A stretch of DNA of 45,673 nt from an uncultured Alphaproteobacteria bacterium (GCA_937776645.1 CALMRI010000046.1:1-45673), one strand, 5' to 3'. Shown: positions 15,433 to 24,710, numbered from the stretch's first letter. Notes: generated by a model from the letters alone, not told the origin. Translations and numbers: made by a program.

Positions 15433-16608
15433 ATGCTTGAAGCAGGCGGTGGTTCTGAAACAGTGTGCGGCTTGGACCATGGGTTCGAAACATCACTCGA
15501 GTTAAGAGACGCTGACTTGGCGCTGAAACAGACATTAAAAGTCGTGATAAGCGGCGTGCTGGTTGGCGCGGTGCTACTCGCTAGTTACGAGACATTGTAT
15601 TGGTTCACTCATGTTTATGAGAACGATGCCCGTATCCGCACCGAGTTGACGAACCTTTCCGCCCAGGTAAACGGCCAGATCAAGAAAGTGTTGGTGGAGG
15701 AGGGCAGCCGGGTCTCCGCCGGACAGGAAGTGGTTCTTCTGGAGGATGATGAAATTCGCCTCGGCCTGGAGGCCCTAAAAACCGACCTTAGCCTGAAGAT
15801 CAGCGAGCGGGGACGGTTGCTGTCCGAAAAACAAGCCTTTGAGACTGAGCTGGAATCGAAGCTACGAACCCAGACAGAGAAGATTAAAGCCATAGAGAGT
15901 GAATATGCCTCGATCAAGGACCGTATGGCCTTGTCCGACAAGAATTTGGCGCGGGTTGAATTCCTGTTGCAAAAGGGACTGACCTCGGAAGAGAAATTTA
16001 ACGCCGAAAAAGACAAGGTCCTGGTTCTACGTGGCGAGGCCGCGATTACCAGCGCGAATATCGCTGTGGCCAAGCGGGAATATGACCAGCTCAAGTCCAC
16101 GGCCCGGCAGATCGAGGTTTTTTTAGAAAAAATCAAGATCTCGAATGTCCAACAGACGCGCATCCAGGATGATATCCGGCTCCAGGAAGTGGCTCTGAAG
16201 AAACGGCGCATCTACTCACCGATGGATGGGGTCGTTGGGCGGATCCATCGTTACGAGGGGGAGTATGTGGAGGATGGTGTCACCATCGTCATGCTGCATA
16301 ACCCGGCCCGGTTCTGGATCGAGGCTTATGTTGACGAAAGTCAGATGCGCCACGTTCGTCTTGGTCAGGAAGTGGTGATCGAATTCGAGATTTACCCGTT
16401 TGAGGAATTTCTCGGAAAGGTTGTGCGGATTGGCAATATCACGACTGCCGAGATGGGGCTGAAGACCCTAAGCTCGGGAAGCCGGTTCGGTGGCGGCGTA
16501 GAGCGCGTGCCGGTGCGTATAGCGGTCGCTGAGCCACCGTCAAACCTGACGCCTGGCATGCGAGCCAAGGTAAATATCCGGATATACGAGAACATCAGGC
16601 TCTGGTAG
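15433..16608 (+). CDS. HlyD-family membrane fusion (periplasmic adaptor) protein
   Basis: A protein of 391 residues from the ATG at 15433. The ribosome site is weak and the open frame reaches to 15265, so the start is uncertain. One N-terminal membrane anchor (about 33-58, VVISGVLVGAVLLASYETL) is followed by a biotinyl-lipoyl half-motif (INGQIKKVLVEEGSRV-like VNGQIKKVLVEEGSRV). A long Lys/Glu-rich alpha-helical hairpin spans roughly 110-245. The second lipoyl half (RRIYSPMDGVVGRIHRYEGE) and a beta-barrel domain ending NLTPGMRAKVNIRI come next. It would bridge an inner-membrane pump to an outer-membrane channel. No ABC, RND or TolC gene lies next to it; the divergent MFS gene is the only nearby pump. 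Confidence 0.85.
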   Translation: MLEAGGGSETVCGLDHGFETSLELRDADLALKQTLKVVISGVLVGAVLLASYETLYWFTHVYENDARIRTELTNLSAQVNGQIKKVLVEEGSRVSAGQEVVLLEDDEIRLGLEALKTDLSLKISERGRLLSEKQAFETELESKLRTQTEKIKAIESEYASIKDRMALSDKNLARVEFLLQKGLTSEEKFNAEKDKVLVLRGEAAITSANIAVAKREYDQLKSTARQIEVFLEKIKISNVQQTRIQDDIRLQEVALKKRRIYSPMDGVVGRIHRYEGEYVEDGVTIVMLHNPARFWIEAYVDESQMRHVRLGQEVVIEFEIYPFEEFLGKVVRIGNITTAEMGLKTLSSGSRFGGGVERVPVRIAVAEPPSNLTPGMRAKVNIRIYENIRLW

Positions 16609-16646
16609 CGATGGATGTTAGGCGTGCCGGGCGTTATCCGGGGTCG

Positions 16647-18656
16647 TTACATCCGGACATCATGCCAGGGCGCCCCCCAGTTCCGGGCCATTTCCAGGGT
16701 CCGCTCCAGATCTTCCTCCAGCATCAAACCGACCTCGATCAGGCCGCGTGCGGCCTTTTCGATCGCCGTGGCATAGCCGCTTGCATCACCGTAGCGGGCC
16801 TCGATCGAGGCCCGCGGGTCGCCGGTCGCCCGGCAAACCGAATCGGTTTCTCCAAACGGAACCATGCTACCGGTAAACTCGTGCATGGCGCCTTCGCCGA
16901 ACGGGCGGGCCCGCAGGTTCCAGCCGGTATAGGTGGCCAGCGGAGCCTGGACCATCGGTACGCGCACGCCGGCGATATCATTGCCATCGGCGTCGACCGC
17001 CGGCACTAGCACTGTATAGCCCTCGGCATCGCGAAGCGCCGGAGGCAGGACCGTCAGCACGCCGTCGGCAGTTTGCGGGCCGTAATCGTACAGCGGCAAC
17101 CGGTTCGGCTCTCGCGGCACCGCGTGGCCGGGGATCGAGGGGAATTGCCGGTGCCATTCCTCGATTGTTACCAAAGTGTTGTCGGCGCGCCTTGGATGGC
17201 GGCTGTCCGGTGGCGGCGCGCCATCGGTGCACCAACGATCCAGGTTATCGAGCATGGCGCGGAATAGCATCGAGGTTTGCACCACGTTGTTCAAGTTCTG
17301 GCAGATACCGCGCTTCGGCGACCCCTGGTTCGGATCGCCGACATGCTGGGCGCTTGACCAGAAATAGAACCGGACATTGGCCGGCGGCGGCAGATCGGCT
17401 CCCCGGCTGTCGGTATGGGCGAGTGATCCCCGGCGCTGCCAATACTCTGTCCCGGTCTGGCTGTGGAAGATCAGCGGGTCGGTATCCGGGCGCTTGCAGA
17501 TTGCATCGGTGACGCCGGTAACATGGTCGGTGCTCTCGGCATAGGCGAAGGGAAAGCTGTCGGAAATATTGTCATGGTCTTCGTATTGTTGGCCCGCCGG
17601 GACCACGGCATTGGCGAAACGGTGATTGAGCCACATCCGTCCGGCCCCGGCGACATGGTTCAGCACACCGTCAAAAACCTTACGCCCCGCTGCGTCGCTG
17701 TTGAAACCGCGGTAAATCGCGTCGCGGATACAGCGGCCAGTTTGTGAGCGGCCAAAGCAATAGGCCTTCTCAATCGTATGCTCGGCGAGCGGATTGTTGG
17801 TTGTCCGGTCGTATTTCAGGAAGCTCGTCAGATCGCGCACCACCAGATGGCCAAGCGCCATCACCAATGGATCTCGTCCGGTATAAACCAGCTCATAGAT
17901 CCAGCCCGCCTCGAAGCCGCCGGGCATATGGATATGCGTGTCCGAGGCGACGATCGCGCTTTCGGCGCCTTGGAAGTCCATCCCGAGACCGCTCTCAACC
18001 CGCGCAAAGCTCCAGGCGTCCGTCGCGATCTCCTGGCGTTCGTCGTCCGGATAGCGCCGCCGTGTCAGCCGCGCTTGGCTAGTATCGCGCGAGACTGTCG
18101 GATGGCTGCGGGTCGAAATCCAGCCGCTTAAGGGAAAGGTCGTCTGGCCATGGCCGGTGGCGATGAACTCGGTGCGCAGCGGCCCGGTCACCGGATTATC
18201 GGGTGAGCCGGCAACCGGCAGGCACATGGTCATTCGCCCGCCTCCCGATAACAAATCGCCCTGCCAGGCGCCCCAAACCACTGTGTAGCCGCGCCGGAAC
18301 AGATAGCCGTTGCCGGCATGGGCGGCGCCGACCGGCTCATTCGAGGCGGGGGCATCGTTGAAATATTGCAAAGCCCGCTTGTTGCCGCGGTTGCCGTAGT
18401 CGAAGAACATCCGCCGGTTGCCAAGCGCCGCATCGACTGGCCGCAGGATGCAGATCTGGGTCGCGCATTCGACCAACCCGTCGGGGTTCACCGCCGCCTT
18501 GTCGAGATCGACGATACCGGCTTGGGCCGGCGCCGATGGATCTACGAGGACAGTCGCCCAACCATCGAGCCGCTCATAGCCGCCGGCATCGCCAAACTCC
18601 TGTCCGCCGGCGAAGGATTGGCGGCGGCTGATTTCGACGCTGACATGATTGTTCAT
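16647..18656 (-). CDS. Alpha/beta hydrolase domain-containing protein (PF20091-like)
   Basis: A large protein of 669 residues without an obvious signal peptide. The pattern fits the family described only as alpha/beta hydrolase domain (PF20091): an N-terminal beta-rich part with the FGDAGGYERL motif (21-30), FDYGNRGNKRAL (85-96), GYTVVWGAWQGD (123-134), and a nucleophile elbow of unusual form, YCFGRSQTGR (299-308), with Ser304 as probable nucleophile. The C-terminal end is FGETDSVCRATGDPRASIEARYG. Members are poorly characterised and often lie in catabolic clusters. It is divergent from the amidase gene across a 173-base gap. It has no close same-strand partner, and no substrate can be proposed. 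Confidence 0.75.
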   Translation of the reverse strand: MNNHVSVEISRRQSFAGGQEFGDAGGYERLDGWATVLVDPSAPAQAGIVDLDKAAVNPDGLVECATQICILRPVDAALGNRRMFFDYGNRGNKRALQYFNDAPASNEPVGAAHAGNGYLFRRGYTVVWGAWQGDLLSGGGRMTMCLPVAGSPDNPVTGPLRTEFIATGHGQTTFPLSGWISTRSHPTVSRDTSQARLTRRRYPDDERQEIATDAWSFARVESGLGMDFQGAESAIVASDTHIHMPGGFEAGWIYELVYTGRDPLVMALGHLVVRDLTSFLKYDRTTNNPLAEHTIEKAYCFGRSQTGRCIRDAIYRGFNSDAAGRKVFDGVLNHVAGAGRMWLNHRFANAVVPAGQQYEDHDNISDSFPFAYAESTDHVTGVTDAICKRPDTDPLIFHSQTGTEYWQRRGSLAHTDSRGADLPPPANVRFYFWSSAQHVGDPNQGSPKRGICQNLNNVVQTSMLFRAMLDNLDRWCTDGAPPPDSRHPRRADNTLVTIEEWHRQFPSIPGHAVPREPNRLPLYDYGPQTADGVLTVLPPALRDAEGYTVLVPAVDADGNDIAGVRVPMVQAPLATYTGWNLRARPFGEGAMHEFTGSMVPFGETDSVCRATGDPRASIEARYGDASGYATAIEKAARGLIEVGLMLEEDLERTLEMARNWGAPWHDVRM

Positions 18657-18829
18657 GCGATGTCCTCTATTCGGCTTGCTCGACGGTTGATCGTACCATC
18701 AACCCGGTCGCACCCGGGTGCCGATAACCATCATCTGGATGATCATCAGCCATTCGACAGCTCCGGCGAAGTGAGGCATACAGTTGAAGCCTATGCGCTT
18801 TTCCCTTGCCCTATCACTGGATCGACATC

Positions 18830-20137
18830 GTGACAGCCACCGCTCGAAACCCCGCCGATCTCGGCATAGCCGACGCGTCGCGCGCCTTGGACAGCGGCAA
18901 GCTGACGTCCCGGGCCTTGTTCGAGGCTTGCCTCGAACGCATTGACGGCGAAGGCCGGGCGCTGAATGCCTTTATTCATGTTGCGGCTGTTCTGGCTCGC
19001 GCCGAAGCGGATAGGAGTGACGTGCGCCGCCGCGAGGGTCGGCCGATGTCACCGCTGGACGGTGTGCCGATCGCGCTGAAGGACAATATTGACGTGGTCG
19101 GCCAGCCGACGACGAATGGATTTGGCACGGCTTGGATGCCGGACCGGGATGCCGGTGTGGTGACCTTGTTGCGCGAGCGAGGGCTGGTGCTGATCGGTAA
19201 GGCGAATATGCATGAGGGCGCGCTGGGGGCGACGACTGACAACCCACATCATGGCCGGGCCGATAATCCTGCGGCCCCCGGCCATACACCTGGCGGGAGC
19301 AGCGGCGGGTCGAGCGCGGCGGTTGCCGGCCGGTTATGCCCCGGCGCTCTCGGCACCGATACGATGGGGTCGGTGCGTCTGCCGGCCGCCTATTGTGGGA
19401 TCGTGGGTCTGAAACCATCGCGCGGACTTTGGCCAAATAATGGTATCGCACCGCTGGCGAGCGGGCTGGATACGGTTGGTCCGATGGCCCGTACGGTTGA
19501 GGATACGGCGATGTTGGTCGATCTCCCGCTTGGTCTGGTGCGATTGGACCAGGTGGTGCTGGCAAGCCTTGAGAACTTCGATGGCGCCGAGATTGAAGAC
19601 GAGGCGGCGGCAGCCTATCAGGCGGGGTTGGAGCGGTTGCGCGGCGCCGGCGCGACGATCCGCCGAGTGCAGCTGGCAGACTATAGCCCGTCGCCGGCGC
19701 GCCGGGCTGGGCTGATCATCTCCGAGGTCGAGGCGGCGGTGGCCCATGAGGCACTGATGCGAGCGCGACCCGAGGCGTTCTCCGCCGAGTTTCGCGACAT
19801 GATCGACTATGGCGCACGCGCTCCCGCCGCCCGATATGTTAAGGCATTGCATGCGGTTGAACGGATCGGGGCCGCGTTTTCCACTATTCTCGACAGCGTC
19901 GACGGCATGATTAGTCTGACGGCGCCGCAAATGGCTTTTCCCTTTGGTGCGCCGGTCCCGGCCAGTCAGGCGGACTTTACGGCGCCGGCGAATTTTGTCG
20001 GTTGTCCGGGGATTTCGCTACCGCTTCCCCGTTCTGGCAACCTGCGGCCGGTCGGTCTGCACCTGATGGCGGGGTTGGGACGCGACGTGCACCTTCTCGG
20101 AATTGCCGCAGCGGTGGAAAAGGCTCTTACCGTTTAA
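18830..20137 (+). CDS. Amidase signature family enzyme
   Basis: A protein of about 435 residues. All parts of the Ser-cisSer-Lys triad can be seen: Lys in PIALKDNIDV (about residue 84), the glycine/serine-rich GGSSGGSSAAVAG, and GTDTMGSVRLPAAYCG with the nucleophile Ser, where the usual GTDTGGS has Met for Gly. Amidases of this family release ammonia from aliphatic, aryl or malonamide-type amides in the cytoplasm. The start is unsure: I take the GTG at 18830, but a TTG at 18806 is in frame, and neither has a clear ribosome site. The next gene encodes an alpha/beta-hydrolase-fold protein 27 bases downstream, so an operon is likely. Distinct from gatA further on. Confidence 0.88.
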   Translation: MTATARNPADLGIADASRALDSGKLTSRALFEACLERIDGEGRALNAFIHVAAVLARAEADRSDVRRREGRPMSPLDGVPIALKDNIDVVGQPTTNGFGTAWMPDRDAGVVTLLRERGLVLIGKANMHEGALGATTDNPHHGRADNPAAPGHTPGGSSGGSSAAVAGRLCPGALGTDTMGSVRLPAAYCGIVGLKPSRGLWPNNGIAPLASGLDTVGPMARTVEDTAMLVDLPLGLVRLDQVVLASLENFDGAEIEDEAAAAYQAGLERLRGAGATIRRVQLADYSPSPARRAGLIISEVEAAVAHEALMRARPEAFSAEFRDMIDYGARAPAARYVKALHAVERIGAAFSTILDSVDGMISLTAPQMAFPFGAPVPASQADFTAPANFVGCPGISLPLPRSGNLRPVGLHLMAGLGRDVHLLGIAAAVEKALTV

Positions 20138-20164
20138 CGGCCAACGTCTAACAGAGGACCAACC

Positions 20165-20968
20165 GTGCCCCTTATCAACGTCAACAATCACCAGATGTAC
20201 TATGAGATCCACGGTGCCGGAGAACCGGTTATCTGTTCCGGTGGCTGGGGGACTTTTTGCCATGGTGATGTAGGTCATCTGCCGCGCGGTCTGACCGATC
20301 GCTATAAAGTGGTGATCTTTGATCATCGGGGCATTGGTCAATCCAGCGACGATATGGCCGTCCCATCAACCACCCGGCTTTATGCCGATGACGTCATCGG
20401 CCTGCTGTGTGAGCTGGGTATCGGCAATGCCCATTTCGTCGGCATCATCGGGATCGGCGCCTGCATCTTTCAGGAAGTCGCGATCCAGCGCCCGGATTTG
20501 GTGCGCAGTCTGGTCAACACCGGAACCTGGGCCCGGCCGGACACCAAGTTCCGGGATCAGCTCACCTTGTGGCTTGATATTCATCGGGTCATGGGTTTCG
20601 AGGCGTTTCAGCGCATGGTGGTGATGGAGGGATTCGATCCCGAATTCTATGAGGCCAAGAAAGCAAGCCTGTTGGGGCCGGACGGAGCTTGGCGGGACCT
20701 TAGAGGCCGGATCGATACCCACCAGCGACTGACCGAGGCGGGACTGTCCCACGACACTTTGGATCGGTTAGGCCAGATCACCGCGCCGACCTTGGTCATG
20801 CATAACGGCTATGATGTGATCACTGCACCACGGCTGACCTTGCCGGTAGAGAAAGGTATTCCAGGGGCGCGGGGCCATTGGATGCCGGGTGCTGCGCATG
20901 TTGCGACCGGCCGGGAGGCCCGCGCTGAGTTTTGTGGCGTGTTGCTCGATTTCCTGGCCGATTATTAA
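20165..20968 (+). CDS. Alpha/beta-hydrolase-fold protein lacking the nucleophile serine
   Basis: A protein of 267 residues with a clear alpha/beta hydrolase fold: YKVVIFDHRGIGQSS (48-61), then the strand before the nucleophile elbow, and a C-terminal cap and core (ITAPTLVMHNGYDVITAP, GHWMPGAAHVATG). Where the family has GHSMGG, this protein reads VGIIGIGA (92-99). There is no Ser, Cys or Asp at the nucleophile position. The change is in frame and the rest of the gene is open, so it is not a frameshift. The late His (AAHVATG) and a possible acid (NGYD) are still present. It may be a non-hydrolytic member, such as a binding protein, lyase or receptor-like protein. It follows the amidase gene on the same strand. 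Confidence 0.85.
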   Translation: MPLINVNNHQMYYEIHGAGEPVICSGGWGTFCHGDVGHLPRGLTDRYKVVIFDHRGIGQSSDDMAVPSTTRLYADDVIGLLCELGIGNAHFVGIIGIGACIFQEVAIQRPDLVRSLVNTGTWARPDTKFRDQLTLWLDIHRVMGFEAFQRMVVMEGFDPEFYEAKKASLLGPDGAWRDLRGRIDTHQRLTEAGLSHDTLDRLGQITAPTLVMHNGYDVITAPRLTLPVEKGIPGARGHWMPGAAHVATGREARAEFCGVLLDFLADY

Positions 20969-20991
20969 GTGGCGGATCCCGGATTGCCCTG

Positions 20992-21819
20992 GTGCTGAAT
21001 TTGGATGCCTCGACGCAGGCCATGCTGCTGGCTGGGTTGTCATTGTTATGGAAGATAATGGCGACCGCCGGGATTGTCGTTGTGACCGGAAGGCTGGCCC
21101 GTTCGGCGGGGCCGGTACTTACCAGCGTTCTGGTAGCGCTGCCGGTCAATGCTGCGCCCGGAATGTTTTTCGTGGCGCTGGCTCTCGACGCTGATTTCGT
21201 GACCGAGGGCGTGCTTTATAGCATGGCCGGCGCTGGACCGGTTCTGGTCTACCTCACGGTCTTCGTGCAGGCTGCGCGGTTGCGCAATTTTTACCTCGCG
21301 CTGCCGATTGGACTGGTGGGCTGGATTTTCGCAGCCTGGCTGATCGCCGGTTTGCAATTGAATGTGGTCAGTGCGCTGCTCTGCGTCGCGTCCGGCGTTA
21401 TCTTTGCGATGCTTTTTAACCGGCGTTTGCCTGGGGATCTTAAAACCGTGCCCGTGGCGGCGGGCTGGAGGTACCTGTTGATCCGGGGTGGTGTCGCCGG
21501 GATCCTGATCGTCGCTATCGCCACTGTGGCCGGTGATATCGGCCCGGTTGCCGCAGGTTTGTTGTTGAGCTTTCCAACGACCTTATCGACCACGGGGTGG
21601 ATGTTGAACGGCCATTACGGCTTGGGCTTTGTCGCCGCGACCTATTCCTCGGCGCGCAAGGCGTTATCGCTTTATGTATTGTTTTGTCTAATTTTGTTGG
21701 GCTTCATCACGGTGCTACCAGGGCCCCTTGCGGTGGTAGCGGCTTTCGCGGTCGTGGCGATGATCGGCGCGGTCTTCGCGGTCCTATTTGTTCGGATCAG
21801 AGCGCGGGGATTGGTGTGA
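20992..21819 (+). CDS. Multi-spanning membrane protein of unknown function
   Basis: I do not recognise this protein. From the GTG at 20992 it has about 275 residues and roughly eight to nine hydrophobic segments, with a repeated look (two blocks of four to five segments). Short features include VLVALPVNAAPGMFFVALAL in the first half and LLLSFPTTLSTTGWML in the second half. Both have Pro in a membrane segment, as in some permeases made of two inverted repeats. The start is uncertain: the frame is open from 20932, which overlaps the previous gene, and an ATG lies at 21019. It is on the same strand as the hydrolase-fold gene, 23 bases downstream. A transporter role is only a guess. Confidence 0.55.
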   Translation: MLNLDASTQAMLLAGLSLLWKIMATAGIVVVTGRLARSAGPVLTSVLVALPVNAAPGMFFVALALDADFVTEGVLYSMAGAGPVLVYLTVFVQAARLRNFYLALPIGLVGWIFAAWLIAGLQLNVVSALLCVASGVIFAMLFNRRLPGDLKTVPVAAGWRYLLIRGGVAGILIVAIATVAGDIGPVAAGLLLSFPTTLSTTGWMLNGHYGLGFVAATYSSARKALSLYVLFCLILLGFITVLPGPLAVVAAFAVVAMIGAVFAVLFVRIRARGLV

Positions 21820-21894
21820 CAAACGGCTTCGGGCTTTGACGGCGGTGTGGCCGGCATGGTTCAATCCAATACTGAATATTATCGGAGTTGCGTT

Positions 21895-22719
21895 ATGGCC
21901 TTGGAACAGATCGACGGCGCGGCCGACAATCCTTTCCCCTTTGATATTGCGACGGCCGCTCCGGCGCGGCTTCGGCGGATTTTTCGCTCCGGCGCGTATC
22001 GTGGAACCACGGCGAACATGGCGAATGGTTATACCCAGGGCAACCTGGCGATCCTGCCGGCTAGTCATGCGCTGGACTTCGCCCGGTTCTGCCAGCGTAA
22101 CCCAAAGCCCTGCCCGATGGTCGGTGTCTCGGATACCGGAGATCCGATGATCCGGACCTTAGGCGAGGATATCGACATCCGCAGCGATATACCGAGCTAC
22201 AACATCTACCGGGACGGCGTCTTAGAAGGCTCCCGCGCCGATATCAAGGAGTATTGGCGGGATGATTCGGTAGCCTTTGTTCTTGGCTGTTCGTTTTCCT
22301 TCGAGGAGGCGTTGTCCCAGGGCGGCATTCCGCTGCGACATATGGAGATTGAGCGGACCGTGCCGATGTACAAAACCTCTATCGAGTTGGTACGCTCCGG
22401 TCCGTTCGGCGGCGGCATGGTGGTCTCCATGCGGCCAATGTCGATGGAGGAAGCGATCCGTGCCTCGGTGATCACCGCGCGTTTCCCGCACACCCACGGC
22501 ATGCCGGTCCATATCGGCGATCCGTCGGCCATCGGTATCGGAGATCTCGATGCGCCCGATTGGGGCGAGCCGACTGAATTTCGCGGCGCCGAGGTGCCGG
22601 TGTTCTGGGCTTGTGGCGTAACGCCGCAAAATGCGATCCGCGAAGCTGGCATCCCGCTGGTGCTGACGCATACGCCAGGCTCGATGCTGATCACCGATAT
22701 CTCGAGCACGGTTTCGTAA
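21895..22719 (+). CDS. Putative hydro-lyase, DUF1445 / D-glutamate cyclase family
   Basis: A protein of 274 residues, close to the family length of about 265. It begins with the diagnostic RRIFRSGAYRGTTANMANGY-like stretch (the RSG.Y.G.T.....GY pattern). It continues with QGNLAILPASHALDFARFCQ, CPMVGVSDTGDP, DIPSYNIYRDG, CSFSFEEAL and HTHGMPVHIGDPSAIGI, all in the order of the YcsI/DUF1445 family. The mammalian relative is a mitochondrial D-glutamate cyclase that turns D-glutamate into 5-oxo-D-proline, so a hydro-lyase role on an amino acid derivative is plausible. The ATG at 21895 has GGAG eight bases upstream. The gene ends at a strong terminator shared with the convergent TRAP operon. Confidence 0.88.
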   Translation: MALEQIDGAADNPFPFDIATAAPARLRRIFRSGAYRGTTANMANGYTQGNLAILPASHALDFARFCQRNPKPCPMVGVSDTGDPMIRTLGEDIDIRSDIPSYNIYRDGVLEGSRADIKEYWRDDSVAFVLGCSFSFEEALSQGGIPLRHMEIERTVPMYKTSIELVRSGPFGGGMVVSMRPMSMEEAIRASVITARFPHTHGMPVHIGDPSAIGIGDLDAPDWGEPTEFRGAEVPVFWACGVTPQNAIREAGIPLVLTHTPGSMLITDISSTVS

Positions 22720-22740
22720 GTCCCAACGAGTTTTGAATTG

Positions 22741-22773
22741 AAAAAGGCCGGAGCATAACGCTCCGGCCTTTTT
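22741..22773. terminator. Bidirectional intrinsic terminator
   Basis: A perfect 9-base GC-rich stem (22746-22754 paired with 22760-22768) with a 5-base loop is flanked by five A on the left and five T on the right. It can therefore end transcription in both directions. It lies between the convergent DUF1445 gene and dctM of the TRAP operon. Confidence 0.93.
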
Positions 22774-22795
22774 GCTGTTTCAGGGCTGACCAGCC

Positions 22796-24094
22796 TCAAT
22801 GATAGACGAGGGTCGGCAGCCAGGTTGCTATATCCGGCATGGCGACCAACAACAGGATCATCACCAACATCGCCAGTAGAAACGGAATCGCGCCGATGGC
22901 GACATCGTTGAAGTGGCCGCCGCGCGCCCGAATCCCGTGCACGACATAGAGATTGACCCCGATCGGTGGGGTGATCAGAGCCGCTTCCATGAGTACAGTG
23001 ATCAGGATGCCGAACCAGACGTCGGAAAACTCCGGCACGCCCAAGGCCATGACGATCGGAAACACGATCGGCACGGTGGTCAGCATCATCGACAGGGTCT
23101 CCATAAACATGCCCAGGAACAGATAGAAGACAACGATCAAAAGGATCGTCTGCACCGGGGTTAGCCCCATGTCGGCGATGAAGCCGAGCATCGCCTGGGT
23201 GATGCCCATGAAGCCAAGCACGAAGTTGAGGAAAATCGCGGCGAAGACGATCAGCATGATCATCGCCGTGGTCCGCATGGTGCCCTCGAAAGCCTCCCTC
23301 AGCATCTGAAAGCTCAAGGTTCTGAAGGCGGCGGCGATGACCACCGCCATGCACACCCCGATCGAGGCAGCCTCGGTTGGCGTGGCGATGCCGGCATAGA
23401 TCGACCCGACGACAGCGACGAACAAGAGGATCGGTGGTAGCAGATCCGGCAAGCAGCGAACCCGTGCTCCCCAGGAGGTCTCGATTTTTGAGCCACCCCA
23501 TGCTGGCCGGTATAGGCAGGCAATCATGATGGTAAGCATAAACATGATGGACAGGATTAAGCCGGGAATAATGCCGGCGAGATAAAGCTCCGGCACCGAG
23601 GTGTCGGTCAGCAGCCCATAGATGATCAGGTTGATCGACGGCGGTATCAGGATGCCGATTGTTCCGCCGGCGGCCAATGACCCGAGGAATAACCGCTCGT
23701 TATAGCCTCGGGCCCGGATTTCCGGGTAGGCGACGGTGCCAACCGTCGCCGCGGTTGCGACGCTGGAGCCGGAACTGGCCGCGAAGATCGCGCAGGAGCC
23801 GATATTGGCATGCATCAAACCACCCGGCAGCCAAGACACCCATTGAATGACCGCCGCGTACATGCGGCGCGCAATACCGGCCCGCAGCATAATTTCGCCA
23901 AGCAAAATGAACATCGGAACGGCGACAAGGATGAACTCCTTGCTCTTGTCCCAATAGATCTCGGCAAGCGCCGGGGTAAGCGTTCCGCCCATCGAGATGT
24001 TGTCGAGTACGAAGCTCAGGATGCCCAGGACCGCCGCGACGGGAACCGCCGCCAGGACCAGGATCATAAGACCAATGATAATACCAAATGCCAT
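22796..24094 (-). CDS. dctM: TRAP transporter large permease
   Basis: A protein of 432 residues with about 12 membrane segments, the normal size for DctM. Conserved stretches include FILLGEIMLRAGIARRMY, FAASSGSSVATAATVGTVAYPEI and GGTIGILIPPSINLIIYG near the first substrate hairpin, GIATPTEAASIGV in the middle and AALITPPIGVNLYVV in the second half. It carries the substrate across the inner membrane with Na+ or H+. It starts four bases after dctQ and is last in the operon dctP-dctQ-dctM. The substrate is set by DctP and is not known; organic acids are common for the family. Confidence 0.95.
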   Translation of the reverse strand: MAFGIIIGLMILVLAAVPVAAVLGILSFVLDNISMGGTLTPALAEIYWDKSKEFILVAVPMFILLGEIMLRAGIARRMYAAVIQWVSWLPGGLMHANIGSCAIFAASSGSSVATAATVGTVAYPEIRARGYNERLFLGSLAAGGTIGILIPPSINLIIYGLLTDTSVPELYLAGIIPGLILSIMFMLTIMIACLYRPAWGGSKIETSWGARVRCLPDLLPPILLFVAVVGSIYAGIATPTEAASIGVCMAVVIAAAFRTLSFQMLREAFEGTMRTTAMIMLIVFAAIFLNFVLGFMGITQAMLGFIADMGLTPVQTILLIVVFYLFLGMFMETLSMMLTTVPIVFPIVMALGVPEFSDVWFGILITVLMEAALITPPIGVNLYVVHGIRARGGHFNDVAIGAIPFLLAMLVMILLLVAMPDIATWLPTLVYH

Positions 24095-24098
24095 CGTC

Positions 24099-24710
24099 TT
24101 ATTTCTCCGAGGCCGGCGCGTCGGCCGTTGCTATGACGACATCGATGCCCGCAGTTTCTTCTTCCATCACTTCGATGATGGACGGCACGCCGGCGAGCTT
24201 CGCCACCAGATCCCAGTTGCGCTGCAGCAGCGCGATCAGCGAATAGAGCACGACGAAACACAGCGTGATGAAGAACAAGGCCAATCCCGCTACCCAGAAT
24301 AGCTGAGGGATCCATTGCGGGGTGCCCAGGGTGGTGATCGAGATCGAATTGCTTACCCAAGAGTTTTGGAAGGATATGAAGGCGAAATAGGTCATGTAGG
24401 ACATGTAATACAATAGCAATGAGAGCCCGACGACATCGAGCAGCGCGGTCACTGGACGTGGGAACAGGTTGTACAGGGCATCGATACGGACATTCGAGCG
24501 ATGCAGCAGGCAAAAGGAATAGGCCCAAGTCGTAGTGGCAGAGAATACATAGCCCGAGTACTCATCCGAACCGCTCATCGTGATGTTAAATATCTTCCGA
24601 CACAGAACATCCACTGTCACCATCAGTGCCGCCGCTAGAAGCGCAGTCCCGCCAACCCATACGGCGTATTGCGAGATCTTCTCTAGGCGTGTGTGGATCG
24701 CCGCGAACAT
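24099..24710 (-). CDS. dctQ: TRAP transporter small permease
   Basis: A protein of 203 residues with four predicted membrane segments, somewhat longer than the usual 160-180 because of a charged C-terminal tail (VMEEETAGIDVVIATADA). The first helices contain the typical pattern GGTALLAAALMVTVDVLCRKIF, and RSNVRIDALYNLFP after the second segment is the family signature. It forms the membrane complex with DctM and is required for transport. It lies between dctP and dctM, separated from dctP by 82 bases that contain a strong hairpin and from dctM by four bases. Confidence 0.92.
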   Translation of the reverse strand: MFAAIHTRLEKISQYAVWVGGTALLAAALMVTVDVLCRKIFNITMSGSDEYSGYVFSATTTWAYSFCLLHRSNVRIDALYNLFPRPVTALLDVVGLSLLLYYMSYMTYFAFISFQNSWVSNSISITTLGTPQWIPQLFWVAGLALFFITLCFVVLYSLIALLQRNWDLVAKLAGVPSIIEVMEEETAGIDVVIATADAPASEK

